Assembly: GCA_029856045.1 (NCBI GenBank)
Contig: JAHQWG010000016.1
Location: forward strand, 437,921-501,920
Reading direction: 5' to 3'
DNA: 64,000 bases
DNA from: Promethearchaeia archaeon
GTDB taxonomy: Archaea > Asgardarchaeota > Lokiarchaeia > Sigyniarchaeales > SOKP01
The first letter of the stretch is position 1. The number at the start of each line of letters is the position of its first letter. The notes under the pieces were generated by a model that had not been told where the DNA came from, ran no database searches, and worked only from the letters and a program-made list of their open reading frames with translations. The position numbers and the translations under genes are program-made. Positions 35,726 through 44,785 of the stretch are shown here, piece after piece.

Positions 35726-36017
35726 TTCCCTTCGCTTTTTTTCTTATTTAATCCTTATTCTCATTATTAAATTAGAACTTATTAATTTAATATATAATTT
35801 ACCTTAAATTTCTTTTCCAAATATTTAATAAATCTAAAGCCTAGCCTACCTTTGATCAAATATTTTTCTCTTGTCAAAATAATATATAGATTGAATTAAT
35901 ATTATATTTTATATAACTCACTATATTTATTATACCGATAAGTATAGTTAGATAAATTAATCCAAGAGAAAAAAAAAAAAAATAAAAAAAATGATATTTA
36001 CTAATCTGGAACTCGAG
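35726..36017. other. Spacer between histone and proteasome genes
   Basis: About 290 bases between two minus-strand genes. Contains an A-rich run (about 35969-35990) and TATA-like stretches, presumably including the proteasome promoter; nothing distinctive. Confidence 0.35.
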
Positions 36018-36236
36018 TTAGAAATATTTGATTGCTAAAAGCAAATCATCCTTTGTTACTTTCTTTCTTCCTGCATGATTACAGAATGTGATAGCTTGTT
36101 TAGTAATAGCGGTAGCTGTATTTTCTAAATTTTCAATCAAGAGATCTACTGCATCTCTCGCAACAATGGTTGCACCTTGCTTTTTCATTAATCTCCTAAC
36201 TGGACTCCAGGCGAAAGAGTGTTTCTTTTTTGCCAT
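36018..36236 (-). CDS. Archaeal histone
   Basis: 72 residues making one histone fold: SPVRRLMKKQGATIVARDAVDLLIENLENTATAITKQAITFCNHAGRKKVTKDDLLLAIKYF. The landmarks are VARDAVDLL at helix 2, the AG-x-KKVTKDDLLLAI block at loop 2 and helix 3, and a basic N-terminus (MAKKKHSFAWSP). Archaeal histones dimerise and wrap about 60 bases of DNA per two dimers. A strong ribosome site (GGAGG, complement at 36246-36250) precedes the ATG. The short N-terminal addition before the fold could bear modification sites, but that is conjecture. Confidence 0.93.
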   Translation of the reverse strand: MAKKKHSFAWSPVRRLMKKQGATIVARDAVDLLIENLENTATAITKQAITFCNHAGRKKVTKDDLLLAIKYF

Positions 36237-36245
36237 AATTTTATT

Positions 36246-36250
36246 CCTCC
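36246..36250 (-). promoter_or_regulatory. Ribosome binding site of the histone gene
   Basis: GGAGG (seen as CCTCC on the plus strand), 9 bases before the ATG. One of the clearest Shine-Dalgarno sequences in the window. Confidence 0.6.
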
Positions 36251-36332
36251 AATTTTTTTTTCTAAAATTTCAGTTTTTAATTTTTTTTAATTTAATTTTT
36301 ATTAGAGACTTAGTTTAAATTATAAGCATTCG

Positions 36333-36342
36333 TATATTTAAA
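36333..36342 (-). promoter_or_regulatory. Candidate TATA box of the histone gene
   Basis: TTTAAATATA on the minus strand, about 97 bases upstream of the start codon, giving a leader of roughly 70 bases if the usual 25-base spacing holds. Position-based inference. Confidence 0.4.
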
Positions 36343-36917
36343 CCTTTTGCCAAGAAGGATATTTTTAAAAACATAAAGTAAAAATCGACAAAAATTGGAA
36401 ATTATATTTTGGTAAAATTTTCTTAGAATAAAGCCAATAAAAATTACTTAAAGAAGGAAAATGCAAAGTTAAAAACTTTTATTAAGAATAATAGAAAAAA
36501 TTTTTAGGTTATATATTGAAATTGAATGTGATATTTCATTAAAAATTCTTATTTTAAAGGACTTAAAATTAAAATCTATAGCCAATATTAGTAATATTTG
36601 TTTTTTTTTTAAGATTTTCCATAAATCTTCATATGAATGTTAAATACAATGGATCTTAGCATTTTTAATAAATATTTAATAAATTTTAAATTCAATTAAA
36701 TTTATTCAATTTAATTTTTCTTGTAGAAGATCAGCTTATAAATAATTTTTGCTCTTTCAAACATAAGTAATAATACATTTACTTTGATAGTGTGATTTAA
36801 ATTAAAAATTTGTAAGATTATTAAATATATAGCAGTTTTAAAGCATTCTTAAAAATTATTAAATAATACAAAAAATTAATTTAATTATCACAATCAAATC
36901 CAACTATTTTGATAAAT
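36343..36917. other. Long AT-rich gap without genes
   Basis: Divergent spacer between histone and SIS-domain genes. I see only AT-rich sequence, homopolymer runs and small palindromes such as AATATTAGTAATATT near 36585-36600; no coding remnant or RNA gene could be supported. Confidence 0.4.
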
Positions 36918-37583
36918 ATGGTTCTGAAAGAAGAATTAGAAAAGAAAAAAATAGCTGAAGAACACGAAAAAAATGGCAAAACTAAGCAATATTTATTTGA
37001 TTCGATGAAGTTAATTGTTGAAAATATAAATAAAAATATAAATCATCTTTCCGATAATTGGAAATTTACAAAGTCTTTCATAGATATTATATATGAAGGA
37101 ATAAAAACCAAAAGACATTTCTTCTTATTAGCATCAGGCAGGAGTGCTATGATATTACAATGTTTTGCAACGCGATTAGTCCATTTGGGAGGGAAAGCGT
37201 TTATGGTTTCTAATTTACAAAGCATTCCTGCTATGAAAAAGAAAGATATATTAATTGTTCTGTCAGGATCAGGGACTACTTCAGTAGTTCAAAGTCTTTT
37301 GGGGTCTTATGTAAATTCTGTAATTCCACACGCAATAATTGTAATAACATCATATCCTGATACCACTATTGGCAGAATGGGGGATTTAACAATCAAATTA
37401 TTAGGAAGAACAAAAAGAGATCAAGAAGCAAAAGAGGATGAGCTCGAAGCAATTCTTACTCCAGAAGGAACAGCGTTTGAACAAATTGCTTTTACCTATT
37501 TAGATGCGGTAGTTGCTGAACTAGCAGTACGCTTGAATAAAACTAATAAAGACATGTTAAAAAAGCACTCACAAGGGACTTAA
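36918..37583 (+). CDS. SIS-domain protein, 6-phospho-3-hexuloisomerase-like
   Basis: 221 residues from the ATG at 36918; a TTG three codons upstream is also in frame. The sugar isomerase (SIS) domain covers about 25-190: FFLLASGRSAMILQCFATRLVHLGGKAFMV has the phosphate-binding S-G-R-S, and ILIVLSGSGTTSVVQSLL is the second Ser-rich loop. TPEGTAFEQIAFTYLDAVVAEL near the end is the helix with the catalytic Glu found in 6-phospho-3-hexuloisomerase (PHI) of the ribulose monophosphate pathway. That enzyme interconverts 3-hexulose 6-phosphate and fructose 6-phosphate, allowing pentose synthesis or formaldehyde handling. It is about 40 residues longer at the N-terminus than usual PHI. No hexulose-phosphate synthase is adjacent. 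Confidence 0.75.
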   Translation: MVLKEELEKKKIAEEHEKNGKTKQYLFDSMKLIVENINKNINHLSDNWKFTKSFIDIIYEGIKTKRHFFLLASGRSAMILQCFATRLVHLGGKAFMVSNLQSIPAMKKKDILIVLSGSGTTSVVQSLLGSYVNSVIPHAIIVITSYPDTTIGRMGDLTIKLLGRTKRDQEAKEDELEAILTPEGTAFEQIAFTYLDAVVAELAVRLNKTNKDMLKKHSQGT

Positions 37584-37683
37584 ATTCAATTTATTAAATT
37601 ATGATATTTAATTTTTGATTTAAGTCAATTTTTGATTATTTTTTTTACCCAAATATTAAAATAACTAATTAAATTTTATATCA

Positions 37684-37808
37684 ATGCACCTGTCTATAGT
37701 ATTTTTTTGAGATTCTAATTTTGGAAACAATGAAAAAAAAACTCCAGCAGGTGCACATCAAATTAACTTTACTTTTACAAATCAACTTGGAGTAAAAAAT
37801 ATTAAATG
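37684..37808 (+). pseudogene. Short interrupted open frame in front of the radical SAM operon
   Basis: From an ATG at 37684 the frame reads MHLSIVFF, stops at TGA (37708-37710), then continues DSNFGNNEKKTPAGAHQINF and TFTNQLGVKNIK to a TGA that overlaps the radical SAM start codon (ATGA). The second part has protein-like composition in this AT-rich gap. It could be the end of a degraded gene, or a small upstream peptide with a broken or recoded codon. An inverted repeat TGCACCTG/CAGGTGCA (37685-37692 and 37748-37755) lies inside. No family recognised. Confidence 0.3.
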
Positions 37809-39110
37809 AGTTTGGAAAAAAAATCTTTAATTTTATTTAATTATTCAAAACCTAATACTTATTCCTATGCTGCTTTAATGGGCTCATTAGATTCTTTCTC
37901 TGATTTTTCTGATAATTTTGAAATAAAAATAATCAACCAAAATTTATTTAAATTTCTTAAAAATGAACAAAATTGGCAGAATTATTCCAATTATAAACAT
38001 ATTATTTTATTATATTCACTATTCTCTGAGCAGTTTCTTGGATTTTCAGATAAAATATTTAAAATTAAAAAATTATTTAAAGAACATATAGAGAAATCAC
38101 CTATAATAATTGCTGGTGGCCCTCATCCAAGCGCAAGACCTATAGAAGTGTTAAATACAGGCGTAGATATTGTTATTCAGGGAGAAGGAGAGTATAATTT
38201 TCCGAGAATTATAAATTGGATCCATCAAAAAGATTATTTAGATGAATCTTATGATGATTATCGAGGTAAAGGTGGAATATATTATTACTATAATAGCAAA
38301 TTATGTTCAAAAGAAAGTTCGGAACGTTTAAATTTAGACAATTACTCATCGATATCTTTCAAACACAGATTATTTGGTCCAGTAGAAATTTCTCGTGGGT
38401 GTCCATTCTGTTGTAAATTTTGTCAATATGGAAATTTCTATAACAATATGAAGCATAAATCTATTAAGACAATATTTAAAACTATAGAAAAAGCAGTTGA
38501 AGTGAAATATGATAAAATATGGTTTCTTTCATCGAATTCTTTTGCTTATGGATCAAAATCTCTAAACCCAAATCCAGGGAAGGTGAAAGAATTATTAGGT
38601 AAACTTTATAAAATTGAAGGTTTAAATGAGATCTATTTTGGTACATTTCCAAGTGAAGTTAGACCTGAATTTGTAACACGTGAAATTATAGACGCTTGTC
38701 TACCATACATTTCAAATAAATATTTTGTTATTGGAGCTCAAACGGCTTCAAATCGATTATTACAATATATTAACCGAGGTCACACATTTGAAGATGTCTT
38801 GAATGCTATAGACATTTTAAAGGAATATGGATTTAATTGTCATCTAGATTTTATTTTTGGACTTCCCTCAGAAACTTCAGAAGATATTGACAAAAACATC
38901 AATTTTTTTAAATATGTTCTTAATAAAAATAATATTAAAATTCATTCACACACTTTTATGCCTTTACCTGGTTCTAAATTTGAAAATGAGCCCGCCGGAA
39001 AAGTTTCAAATCGACTGCAAAAAATTTTGAGACAATTAATTAGTCAGGGTAAGGCATACGGTCAATATCAAAATCAATTGAAAGTAGGTCAATTGATCGA
39101 AAATCTTTAA
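37806..39110 (+). CDS. Radical SAM protein with N-terminal B12-binding-like domain
   Basis: 434 residues. The N-terminal half (about 5-150) has the Rossmann-like cobalamin-binding layout seen in the MJ1487-type family (IIAGGPHPSARPIEVLNTGVDIVIQGEGEYNFPRI), although the B12 His motif is not obvious. The radical SAM domain (about 185-400) has RGCPFCCKFCQYG, where C-x3-C-x2-C binds the 4Fe-4S cluster, and GLPSETSEDI near the SAM pocket. Such proteins perform methyl transfers or other radical reactions on poorly known substrates. It heads a three-gene plus-strand group with the DUF362 gene (81 bases downstream) and an unknown gene overlapping that. Confidence 0.83.
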   Translation: MSLEKKSLILFNYSKPNTYSYAALMGSLDSFSDFSDNFEIKIINQNLFKFLKNEQNWQNYSNYKHIILLYSLFSEQFLGFSDKIFKIKKLFKEHIEKSPIIIAGGPHPSARPIEVLNTGVDIVIQGEGEYNFPRIINWIHQKDYLDESYDDYRGKGGIYYYYNSKLCSKESSERLNLDNYSSISFKHRLFGPVEISRGCPFCCKFCQYGNFYNNMKHKSIKTIFKTIEKAVEVKYDKIWFLSSNSFAYGSKSLNPNPGKVKELLGKLYKIEGLNEIYFGTFPSEVRPEFVTREIIDACLPYISNKYFVIGAQTASNRLLQYINRGHTFEDVLNAIDILKEYGFNCHLDFIFGLPSETSEDIDKNINFFKYVLNKNNIKIHSHTFMPLPGSKFENEPAGKVSNRLQKILRQLISQGKAYGQYQNQLKVGQLIENL

Positions 39111-39191
39111 AAAGAATTTATAATGAAAGGTGGAAAATTTATTCTAATATATTGAAAAGCTTTAATAAAATAAAATCTAGATTAAATTAAA

Positions 39192-40586
39192 ATGAACAAT
39201 GAAGTTAGTGTCTCTATAACTACGGGTGATAACCCAAAAGACGCTGTTATAAAAGGGATCAATAATCTTGGTGGGATCTCTAAATTTATAGAAAAAGACG
39301 AAACTGTTTTTATAAAAATTAACTTAACTTCGATTACTGGATTTCCTTCTAATGTTAATTTTAATACACTTATTGAAATAATTAAACTTTGTAAAACAGC
39401 CGGGGCTAAAAAAGTTTATATTGGCTCATTTCCATATGAAAATCTTTCAATTAAAGATGTTTCTGATGAATTAGGGCTAAAAGAATTTCTCGAATATTAT
39501 GGCGGTGAATTAGTTTTTTTAGATAATAGTGATAAATTAAAAATATCAAACGAGGAGAAATTAAAACTTCAGAAAGATAGTTTTAAGGAGGTTGAGGTTC
39601 AAGATTTTATTATTCAGTATCCCAAAATAATCTTAAATATTGATAAATTTATTTGCTTAAATCAAGTAAATGTCCATCCTTTATTTAATATTCATTTATC
39701 TTTATTAAATCTATTTTCATGTATTCCGTTCAAATTTAGGAAAATTTTTGCTAAAGAAAATGCAGAAAAAGATTATATTATTACAGATCAATACAAAAAA
39801 AAATTGATTTCAAGAATTTTTGATATTTACGATATCAAAAAACCAAATTTAGTAATAAATGATCTTTTCCACTTTATGGAAGGAGCAGGCCCATTCATTT
39901 ACAAAGATTCTAAAATTAATCCTTCAAAATATATTGTATGTGGAAATGAAGCAATAGCAACAGACTATACAACATTAAAAATTCTAGGACTTAATCCTGA
40001 AAAAAATTTCTTAATCTCTCATTGGATTGAAAAAAATATTGGTATTTTAGATTTGGAAAAAATAAATCTCTTGGGTGAAAATCTTGAAGAAATTAATTTA
40101 ACCTTTAAACAGTGTAAAAAAAGAATAGAAGATATTTACGTACAAAAATTTAATATCAAAAAAGGTCAGATTTGTAGTGGATGCTTTTTGCAATCATATT
40201 ATCTATTAAATTTTTTGAAAACTTTTTTGTTAAAAGATTTGAACTATTTACCACAATGCTCGTATCTTTTTGGAGCAAATCCATTGGAACCTGATTCGCC
40301 TAATAATATAATACTATACGGAGATTGCGCAATAAAGACAACTGAAAAAAGAGAATTTCGAACTATTGAAAAAGAGGGAAGAGATATAAAGACTCTATTT
40401 CTAAAAAAAGCCATTATGGAAAAAAAGAATAAAAGAATTTTAGAAATCCCTGGATGCCCTCCAAATATACAAGACACATTGAATCGTTTTTTAAAATATT
40501 TTAAAAAAAATAATCTTCCTACACTAAATTTCTATATGAAAAAATTGAATAAAACTAAAAAAACAGTTGAATTTGATGAGTCTTAA
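39192..40586 (+). CDS. DUF362-domain protein
   Basis: 464 residues. The DUF362 pattern opens with the sequence ETVFIKINLTSITGFPSN (VxIKxN) near residue 38 and FNTLIEIIKLCKTAGAKKVYIGSFP. The middle keeps the IVCGNEAIATDYTTLKILGL block (D-x-A-x-x-x-x-x-LGL). A C-terminal region has scattered Cys (GQICSGCFLQ, CGD/GDCAIKT, IPGCPPNIQD), which could hold a cluster or zinc. The family is common in anaerobes and often sits near radical SAM or ferredoxin genes; its reaction is unknown. It overlaps the following gene by 11 bases, so both are translated together. Confidence 0.75.
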   Translation: MNNEVSVSITTGDNPKDAVIKGINNLGGISKFIEKDETVFIKINLTSITGFPSNVNFNTLIEIIKLCKTAGAKKVYIGSFPYENLSIKDVSDELGLKEFLEYYGGELVFLDNSDKLKISNEEKLKLQKDSFKEVEVQDFIIQYPKIILNIDKFICLNQVNVHPLFNIHLSLLNLFSCIPFKFRKIFAKENAEKDYIITDQYKKKLISRIFDIYDIKKPNLVINDLFHFMEGAGPFIYKDSKINPSKYIVCGNEAIATDYTTLKILGLNPEKNFLISHWIEKNIGILDLEKINLLGENLEEINLTFKQCKKRIEDIYVQKFNIKKGQICSGCFLQSYYLLNFLKTFLLKDLNYLPQCSYLFGANPLEPDSPNNIILYGDCAIKTTEKREFRTIEKEGRDIKTLFLKKAIMEKKNKRILEIPGCPPNIQDTLNRFLKYFKKNNLPTLNFYMKKLNKTKKTVEFDES

Positions 40587-42120
40587 TAAGATATTTAAAG
40601 AAAATTGGTTGAAAATTTTAGATTTCAATGCTAAAATTAAAGAAAAAAAGGATTTTGATAAATCTCAAATAAAAGTAAGAATTCCGGTCACACCATTAGA
40701 AATAGACCTGTCTTTATTATATAAATTAGTTTCACATATTTATCCGGATTTTGTTAATGATAAACAAAATGTTTTAGATATTATAATCTCAAATGATCAA
40801 AAAAAAATTGAGAAAAGCTATTTACATTTAACTTATAAAAATGGAAATCATTACCAAGTAAAAAAAATTGACTATAATAACGGATTCCTTAAAGACCAAA
40901 ATTTAAATAATTTGGGAGAAATTTTTAACAAATGTCAGAATAATTTAAGGGAGAAAGAAGGTATCACAATTTCTGGGTTAAGAATTTACACAGAAAAGGC
41001 AATAGATAAAATAAATTCATTAACTAGCAACATAAATAGTGTTGATCTAAAAACTTATTTGATTAATCTGTGCCATACATTCTATAATCTCATAAATAAA
41101 AACATGTTATATATTTATCCTGAACCATCTTTCATGATATTTCTTAAACAATTAGTAAAATTTTTAAATTTTATTGACTCTAGTAAAATTTTTATCTCCA
41201 TTTATGAGTTATTCCCTAAATTTAATAGTGGTATATTATTTACTCAAGAAAATTTGCACTTTTTAGTTTTAATTAGGAAATCAACTTCGAATTTTGACAT
41301 TAAATTATTAGATCTTGAAGGTTTTGATTATGATTTTAATACAATAAACCAAAAAACCCTTTTAAAAAAATTATTAAAAAAATTTAAAATTAAATCTATA
41401 TACCATTTTAACTTTCAGCAATTTTTATATTATTTAGATGATTTAATTGAGAGTGATATTCCCTTCGAACAGGGACGCTTTTCATTTCTACTTCAGAAAT
41501 TACTTTATGCTTATAAAAGCTATGAAATTAATTGGTACTCTTATCCAAGACCAATTATTTATAATTTCTTTATAAAATTCTTTAGCCGGTTAGTTGGATA
41601 TAACGTAAATTTAAAAAAATTAAGCTACTGGGCTATTCCAGAATTAATTATTAATGTACAAAATTCAATTTTGGGATTATTAAATAAAATTATAATAATT
41701 ATTACTGATTTTCAATCAATAAAAATAGATAAATCCAAAAAGCAAGAATCTTTAAAAGAAACATTATCAAATGCCTACTTAATAAAAACATTTAATGGAA
41801 AATTAAAAAACATTCAATTACTTAACAAATCCGATGTTATTTCAGAAAATCAAAATAATTCCTTAAAAAATATCAGGAATGAAACTTCCTCAAGATTTGG
41901 ATATATTTCTTCTGTAATTAGTATTGATAAATCATTAATTAAATTAATAATTCAAAATTTCTTGTTAAATCAGCATAGATTTAATCCCTTTTCTAATTTA
42001 ATCACTCTAAGAAAATTTCGAAATCCTCTTTACTTTAATCTTTATCCAAATAGAAAGATATATCTAAATTTAAAGATGAGAACTTTATTACCTATTTTAA
42101 TTGATAAGTTTGAATTCTAA
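40576..42120 (+). CDS. Unknown protein coupled to the radical SAM/DUF362 pair
   Basis: 514 residues from the ATG at 40576, which overlaps the end of the DUF362 gene by 11 bases; a TTG three codons earlier is also in frame. The sequence is mostly soluble, rich in Lys, Asn, Ile and Leu, with long helical segments and no convincing membrane helix. Short notable stretches: IPVTPLEIDLSLLYKLVSHIYPDF, NWYSYPRPIIYNFFIKFFSRL, and a C-terminal RFNPFSNLITLRKFRNPLYF. Only scattered cysteines occur, so no metal cluster is likely. I do not recognise a family. Its gene order suggests it is the substrate-binding or third enzyme partner of the radical SAM protein. Confidence 0.6.
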   Translation: MSLNKIFKENWLKILDFNAKIKEKKDFDKSQIKVRIPVTPLEIDLSLLYKLVSHIYPDFVNDKQNVLDIIISNDQKKIEKSYLHLTYKNGNHYQVKKIDYNNGFLKDQNLNNLGEIFNKCQNNLREKEGITISGLRIYTEKAIDKINSLTSNINSVDLKTYLINLCHTFYNLINKNMLYIYPEPSFMIFLKQLVKFLNFIDSSKIFISIYELFPKFNSGILFTQENLHFLVLIRKSTSNFDIKLLDLEGFDYDFNTINQKTLLKKLLKKFKIKSIYHFNFQQFLYYLDDLIESDIPFEQGRFSFLLQKLLYAYKSYEINWYSYPRPIIYNFFIKFFSRLVGYNVNLKKLSYWAIPELIINVQNSILGLLNKIIIIITDFQSIKIDKSKKQESLKETLSNAYLIKTFNGKLKNIQLLNKSDVISENQNNSLKNIRNETSSRFGYISSVISIDKSLIKLIIQNFLLNQHRFNPFSNLITLRKFRNPLYFNLYPNRKIYLNLKMRTLLPILIDKFEF

Positions 42121-42213
42121 ATTAATATAAATATTATATTTAAAGAAGAAAAAAAATAAAATATTATATTTTAATTAAAAAAAATTTTGTAAAATTAATT
42201 CATATTAATTTTT

Positions 42214-42879
42214 TTAAGACATCTCGGAAGGTAATCCAGCATGTCTAATTTTTTCTCGTTCGGAAATGTTTTGAGAAAGTCGCTTTCTTAAATCAGCTAA
42301 TTTATCTTCATTTTCTTTAATGTTTTTTTCTTTATCCAATACATCTTTTTTCTCGGCTAATAATTCTTTATGTAGCTTTAAATATTCACTTTCGGCTTTT
42401 AATATCTGTTCTTGTGGTTTTTTCGCTTTCACAGCTTTTACATAAGCTAGCTGTTTTTTAGCTAAATTTTCTCGTCCTTTTGCTACATCCATTTTCTCAT
42501 CAGCTAATTTTCCTCTATCTTTTGAAATACTTTCCTCAGATTCAGCGATTTTTCGGTTGGTTTCTGCAATTTTCTTTTGGACTTTCGCAACTTGTTCGAA
42601 ATAAATTGCAGTTTTTTTTTGACTATTTAATTCACCCTCTGTAAACTTTAGAATATCTTTAACCTTATTTTTTCTCTCTACTAAATTTTTATTTTTTTCT
42701 GCCAATGTTTCTCTAGCTTCTGCTAATTCTATTTCCTTTTTACACAAGTGCTCTCGCGCTTTTGCTCGTTCAAATTCTAATTTTGCTGCAGATTTCAACT
42801 TCTGCGCAAGATCTTTTATTTCTCTTGCCAATGCTGAATTTTCGCTAGCCATTCTTTCTACATTTTCAACTTCAACCAT
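42214..42879 (-). CDS. Alanine/lysine-rich coiled-coil protein
   Basis: 221 residues, almost all heptad-rich with E-x-x-A-x-x-R/K repeats (KEIELAEARETLAEKNKNLVERKNKV, KKTAIYFEQVAKVQKKIAETNRKIAESEESI). No membrane helix, no signal peptide, one Cys. It should form a long two- or three-stranded coiled coil. The Ala content in core positions resembles bacterial and eukaryotic myosin-tail or tropomyosin-like rods, but composition alone cannot prove a relation. Stands alone on the minus strand. Confidence 0.68.
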   Translation of the reverse strand: MVEVENVERMASENSALAREIKDLAQKLKSAAKLEFERAKAREHLCKKEIELAEARETLAEKNKNLVERKNKVKDILKFTEGELNSQKKTAIYFEQVAKVQKKIAETNRKIAESEESISKDRGKLADEKMDVAKGRENLAKKQLAYVKAVKAKKPQEQILKAESEYLKLHKELLAEKKDVLDKEKNIKENEDKLADLRKRLSQNISEREKIRHAGLPSEMS

Positions 42880-43075
42880 AATTTCACCACCTCTTATAAC
42901 TAAAAATATTTATTTTTAATTTTTCTGTGCCAAATTTTTTAAAAATTATACTTATTCTTAAATATTGCATTTAATAAGTAAGATTACTTACTATTTAAAA
43001 ATTAAAATTAGAAAAAAATAAAGGAAAAATTTTTTTAAAAAAGTTGAATTTAATTAATAAAAATAGAATTTATTA

Positions 43076-43160
43076 AGATACTGCAGAAATAATTAAAAAG
43101 TTAGGATAAGAACTCGAATTTGAACAATATATGACGCTTCTTCGAAAATCCAGGCTTTAA
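43076..43160 (+). pseudogene. Short decayed coding fragment
   Basis: One frame reads DTAEIIKKLG, stop, ELEFEQYMTLLRKSRL, stop. The segments look like parts of a protein once joined, with a lysine codon turned into TAA. There is no start and no clear relative. It is part of an otherwise featureless gap (42880-43274). Weak evidence. Confidence 0.25.
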
Positions 43161-43274
43161 TAAGAGAAATCTTTTTTAGGAAATATTATATTTTAGGATC
43201 ACAAATTTTTTAAATTAGCAAATTCAAATTATTTTTAATTTTATTTAATTATTACAAATTGGTGAACTCGTTCA

Positions 43275-43994
43275 ATGGATAAAAAGAGAGTATTGATAAT
43301 TTCTGGTTTAATAAACATAATTGTTTTAATTATTATTTTAATAAATATAATAATAATTTTTCCTCTAACTTATGAAACTTTATGGATCTATGGATTTTAC
43401 ATTGTCATCGCTGGTTTAATTACATATCTAACAGGAATATTTCTCACAGATAAATACTACTTAGAATTTATTGGAACATTTATTGTGATAATCGGAGAAA
43501 TATTCATTATTATTTATTTTGCAGTAGCTCAACCTTTGTGGGCTAATTGGATTAGTATTTATTTTATTTTTCCAACGACAACTTTTTTTACAATGATGAT
43601 TATCGCTTATTATAATGGAAGAGACGATTTAGAAAATAAGAGAGCTTTAAATGTTGGTCTTATGTTGGTCTCTGGTTCATTCTTCTCATTGATGGTTGAA
43701 TCTGCAATAAAAATACCTGAACTGTTCCAATCGGTGAATGTTCCAATCTGGGCTATAATTATTATCGTTGGTGGATTAATGCTATATGCTTTTACCACTT
43801 GGAAAATATTTGAAGGAGGAAGTTACATAATGGCTTTAACTGGTGCTTTTATTGTAAATATTGGTGTAATAATGCTTGAATTATTTTATAGAATTCACGA
43901 AATTACTGGTATTTTTACACTCTTGTTTTTACCTCCAGCTGGAATTTTCTTTCTTTTGATTTTCATTAATTACAAAATCTCCCCCTACGATTAA
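43275..43994 (+). CDS. Seven-helix membrane protein of unknown function
   Basis: 239 residues. Seven hydrophobic helices cover nearly the whole chain (about 7-32, 38-58, 66-88, 92-112, 130-152, 156-178 and 184-235 as two). A short outside loop with DKYY follows the second helix, and a charged cytosolic loop with NGRDDLENKRA occurs after the fourth. No sequence signature of a known transporter or receptor. The helix layout is like that of the gene at 30740-31432, which suggests one family. Starts at ATG 43275. Confidence 0.6.
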   Translation: MDKKRVLIISGLINIIVLIIILINIIIIFPLTYETLWIYGFYIVIAGLITYLTGIFLTDKYYLEFIGTFIVIIGEIFIIIYFAVAQPLWANWISIYFIFPTTTFFTMMIIAYYNGRDDLENKRALNVGLMLVSGSFFSLMVESAIKIPELFQSVNVPIWAIIIIVGGLMLYAFTTWKIFEGGSYIMALTGAFIVNIGVIMLELFYRIHEITGIFTLLFLPPAGIFFLLIFINYKISPYD

Positions 43995-44339
43995 TTAAGC
44001 TCTTAATAACTTTGAAAATCTTACATACCTCTTTTTTTTATTAAATACTCTCAATTTAAATTTAGCTTTAATCAAAACATCGCTCTTTATTATGAATTTT
44101 TTAGATCTCTAATATCTTTTAAACGAATTCAAGTCTTAATTTACCATTTAGTCAAAATTATATACTTGTATTGTCAAAAAAAGATAATAAATTTATATCC
44201 TTATATGTTTTAAAAGAATTCTGACCAGTTAATTTTTTAAGTTATTCTTTCTCTATTGTATTATGTTTTTTTTACTATTGGCGATATTAATTTAAATGAA
44301 TTGAAATAGTAGTACAATTTAATTGTTTCTAGATGTATA
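43995..44339. other. Gene-free AT-rich stretch
   Basis: No open frame with protein-like composition, no RNA gene and no repeat beyond A/T runs was found in this part of the gap that precedes the frameshifted small gene. Confidence 0.35.
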
Positions 44340-44554
44340 ATGGGGAAAAAAAAATCTAAAAGTAAAGACAAAAAGAAGTAATTTTTTCACTATCAAATTT
44401 TATTGGAGTAAAAAAAGTAGGTAAAATTCTCGAACAAATAGAAGAAGAGCTTGAAAATTATCCAATAATAGAGACCTTTCTCAAAATTCTTGATTTAAAA
44501 AGGGAAAATATCTCATCAAAAAAATTTATTCACTATTTAAAAGAAGTAATTTAG
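44340..44554 (+). pseudogene. Frameshifted small gene
   Basis: The first frame from the ATG at 44340 reads MGKKKSKSKDKKK, then stops. Shifting back one base at the AAAAAG run (44370-44375) opens EVIFSLSNFIGVKKVGKILE, QIEEELENYPIIETFLKILD, and LKRENISSKKFIHYLKEVI, ending at TAG (44552-44554). The joined product, about 71 residues, has normal small-protein composition. Either a one-base loss in the A run inactivated it, or it is expressed by programmed -1 frameshifting at a slippery A run. It is not known to me as a family. Confidence 0.45.
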
Positions 44555-44785
44555 ATTATTGTTTATCCTATATAATAGGATTTAAAGAGTTGATTAAAAA
44601 AAAATTATCTCTAATTTAATTTTAAAAATTGCAATATTTCTAAAATTTTTTAATTTGAAAATATAAATTTATATATATTTAATCTCCTTAATAAAAAATT
44701 ATAAAACGACTTAGATTTTAACTTATTATGCAGAAAAATTTCACATTATATCCAAAATAAAAAAATTTTTGAAAAGGAATAAAAT

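Noticed and set aside
37684-37808. Selenoprotein with in-frame TGA upstream of the radical SAM gene
   Set aside because: Lokiarchaeal genomes are reported to use selenocysteine, but no SECIS-like structure or known selenoprotein family was apparent, so decay is the simpler view.
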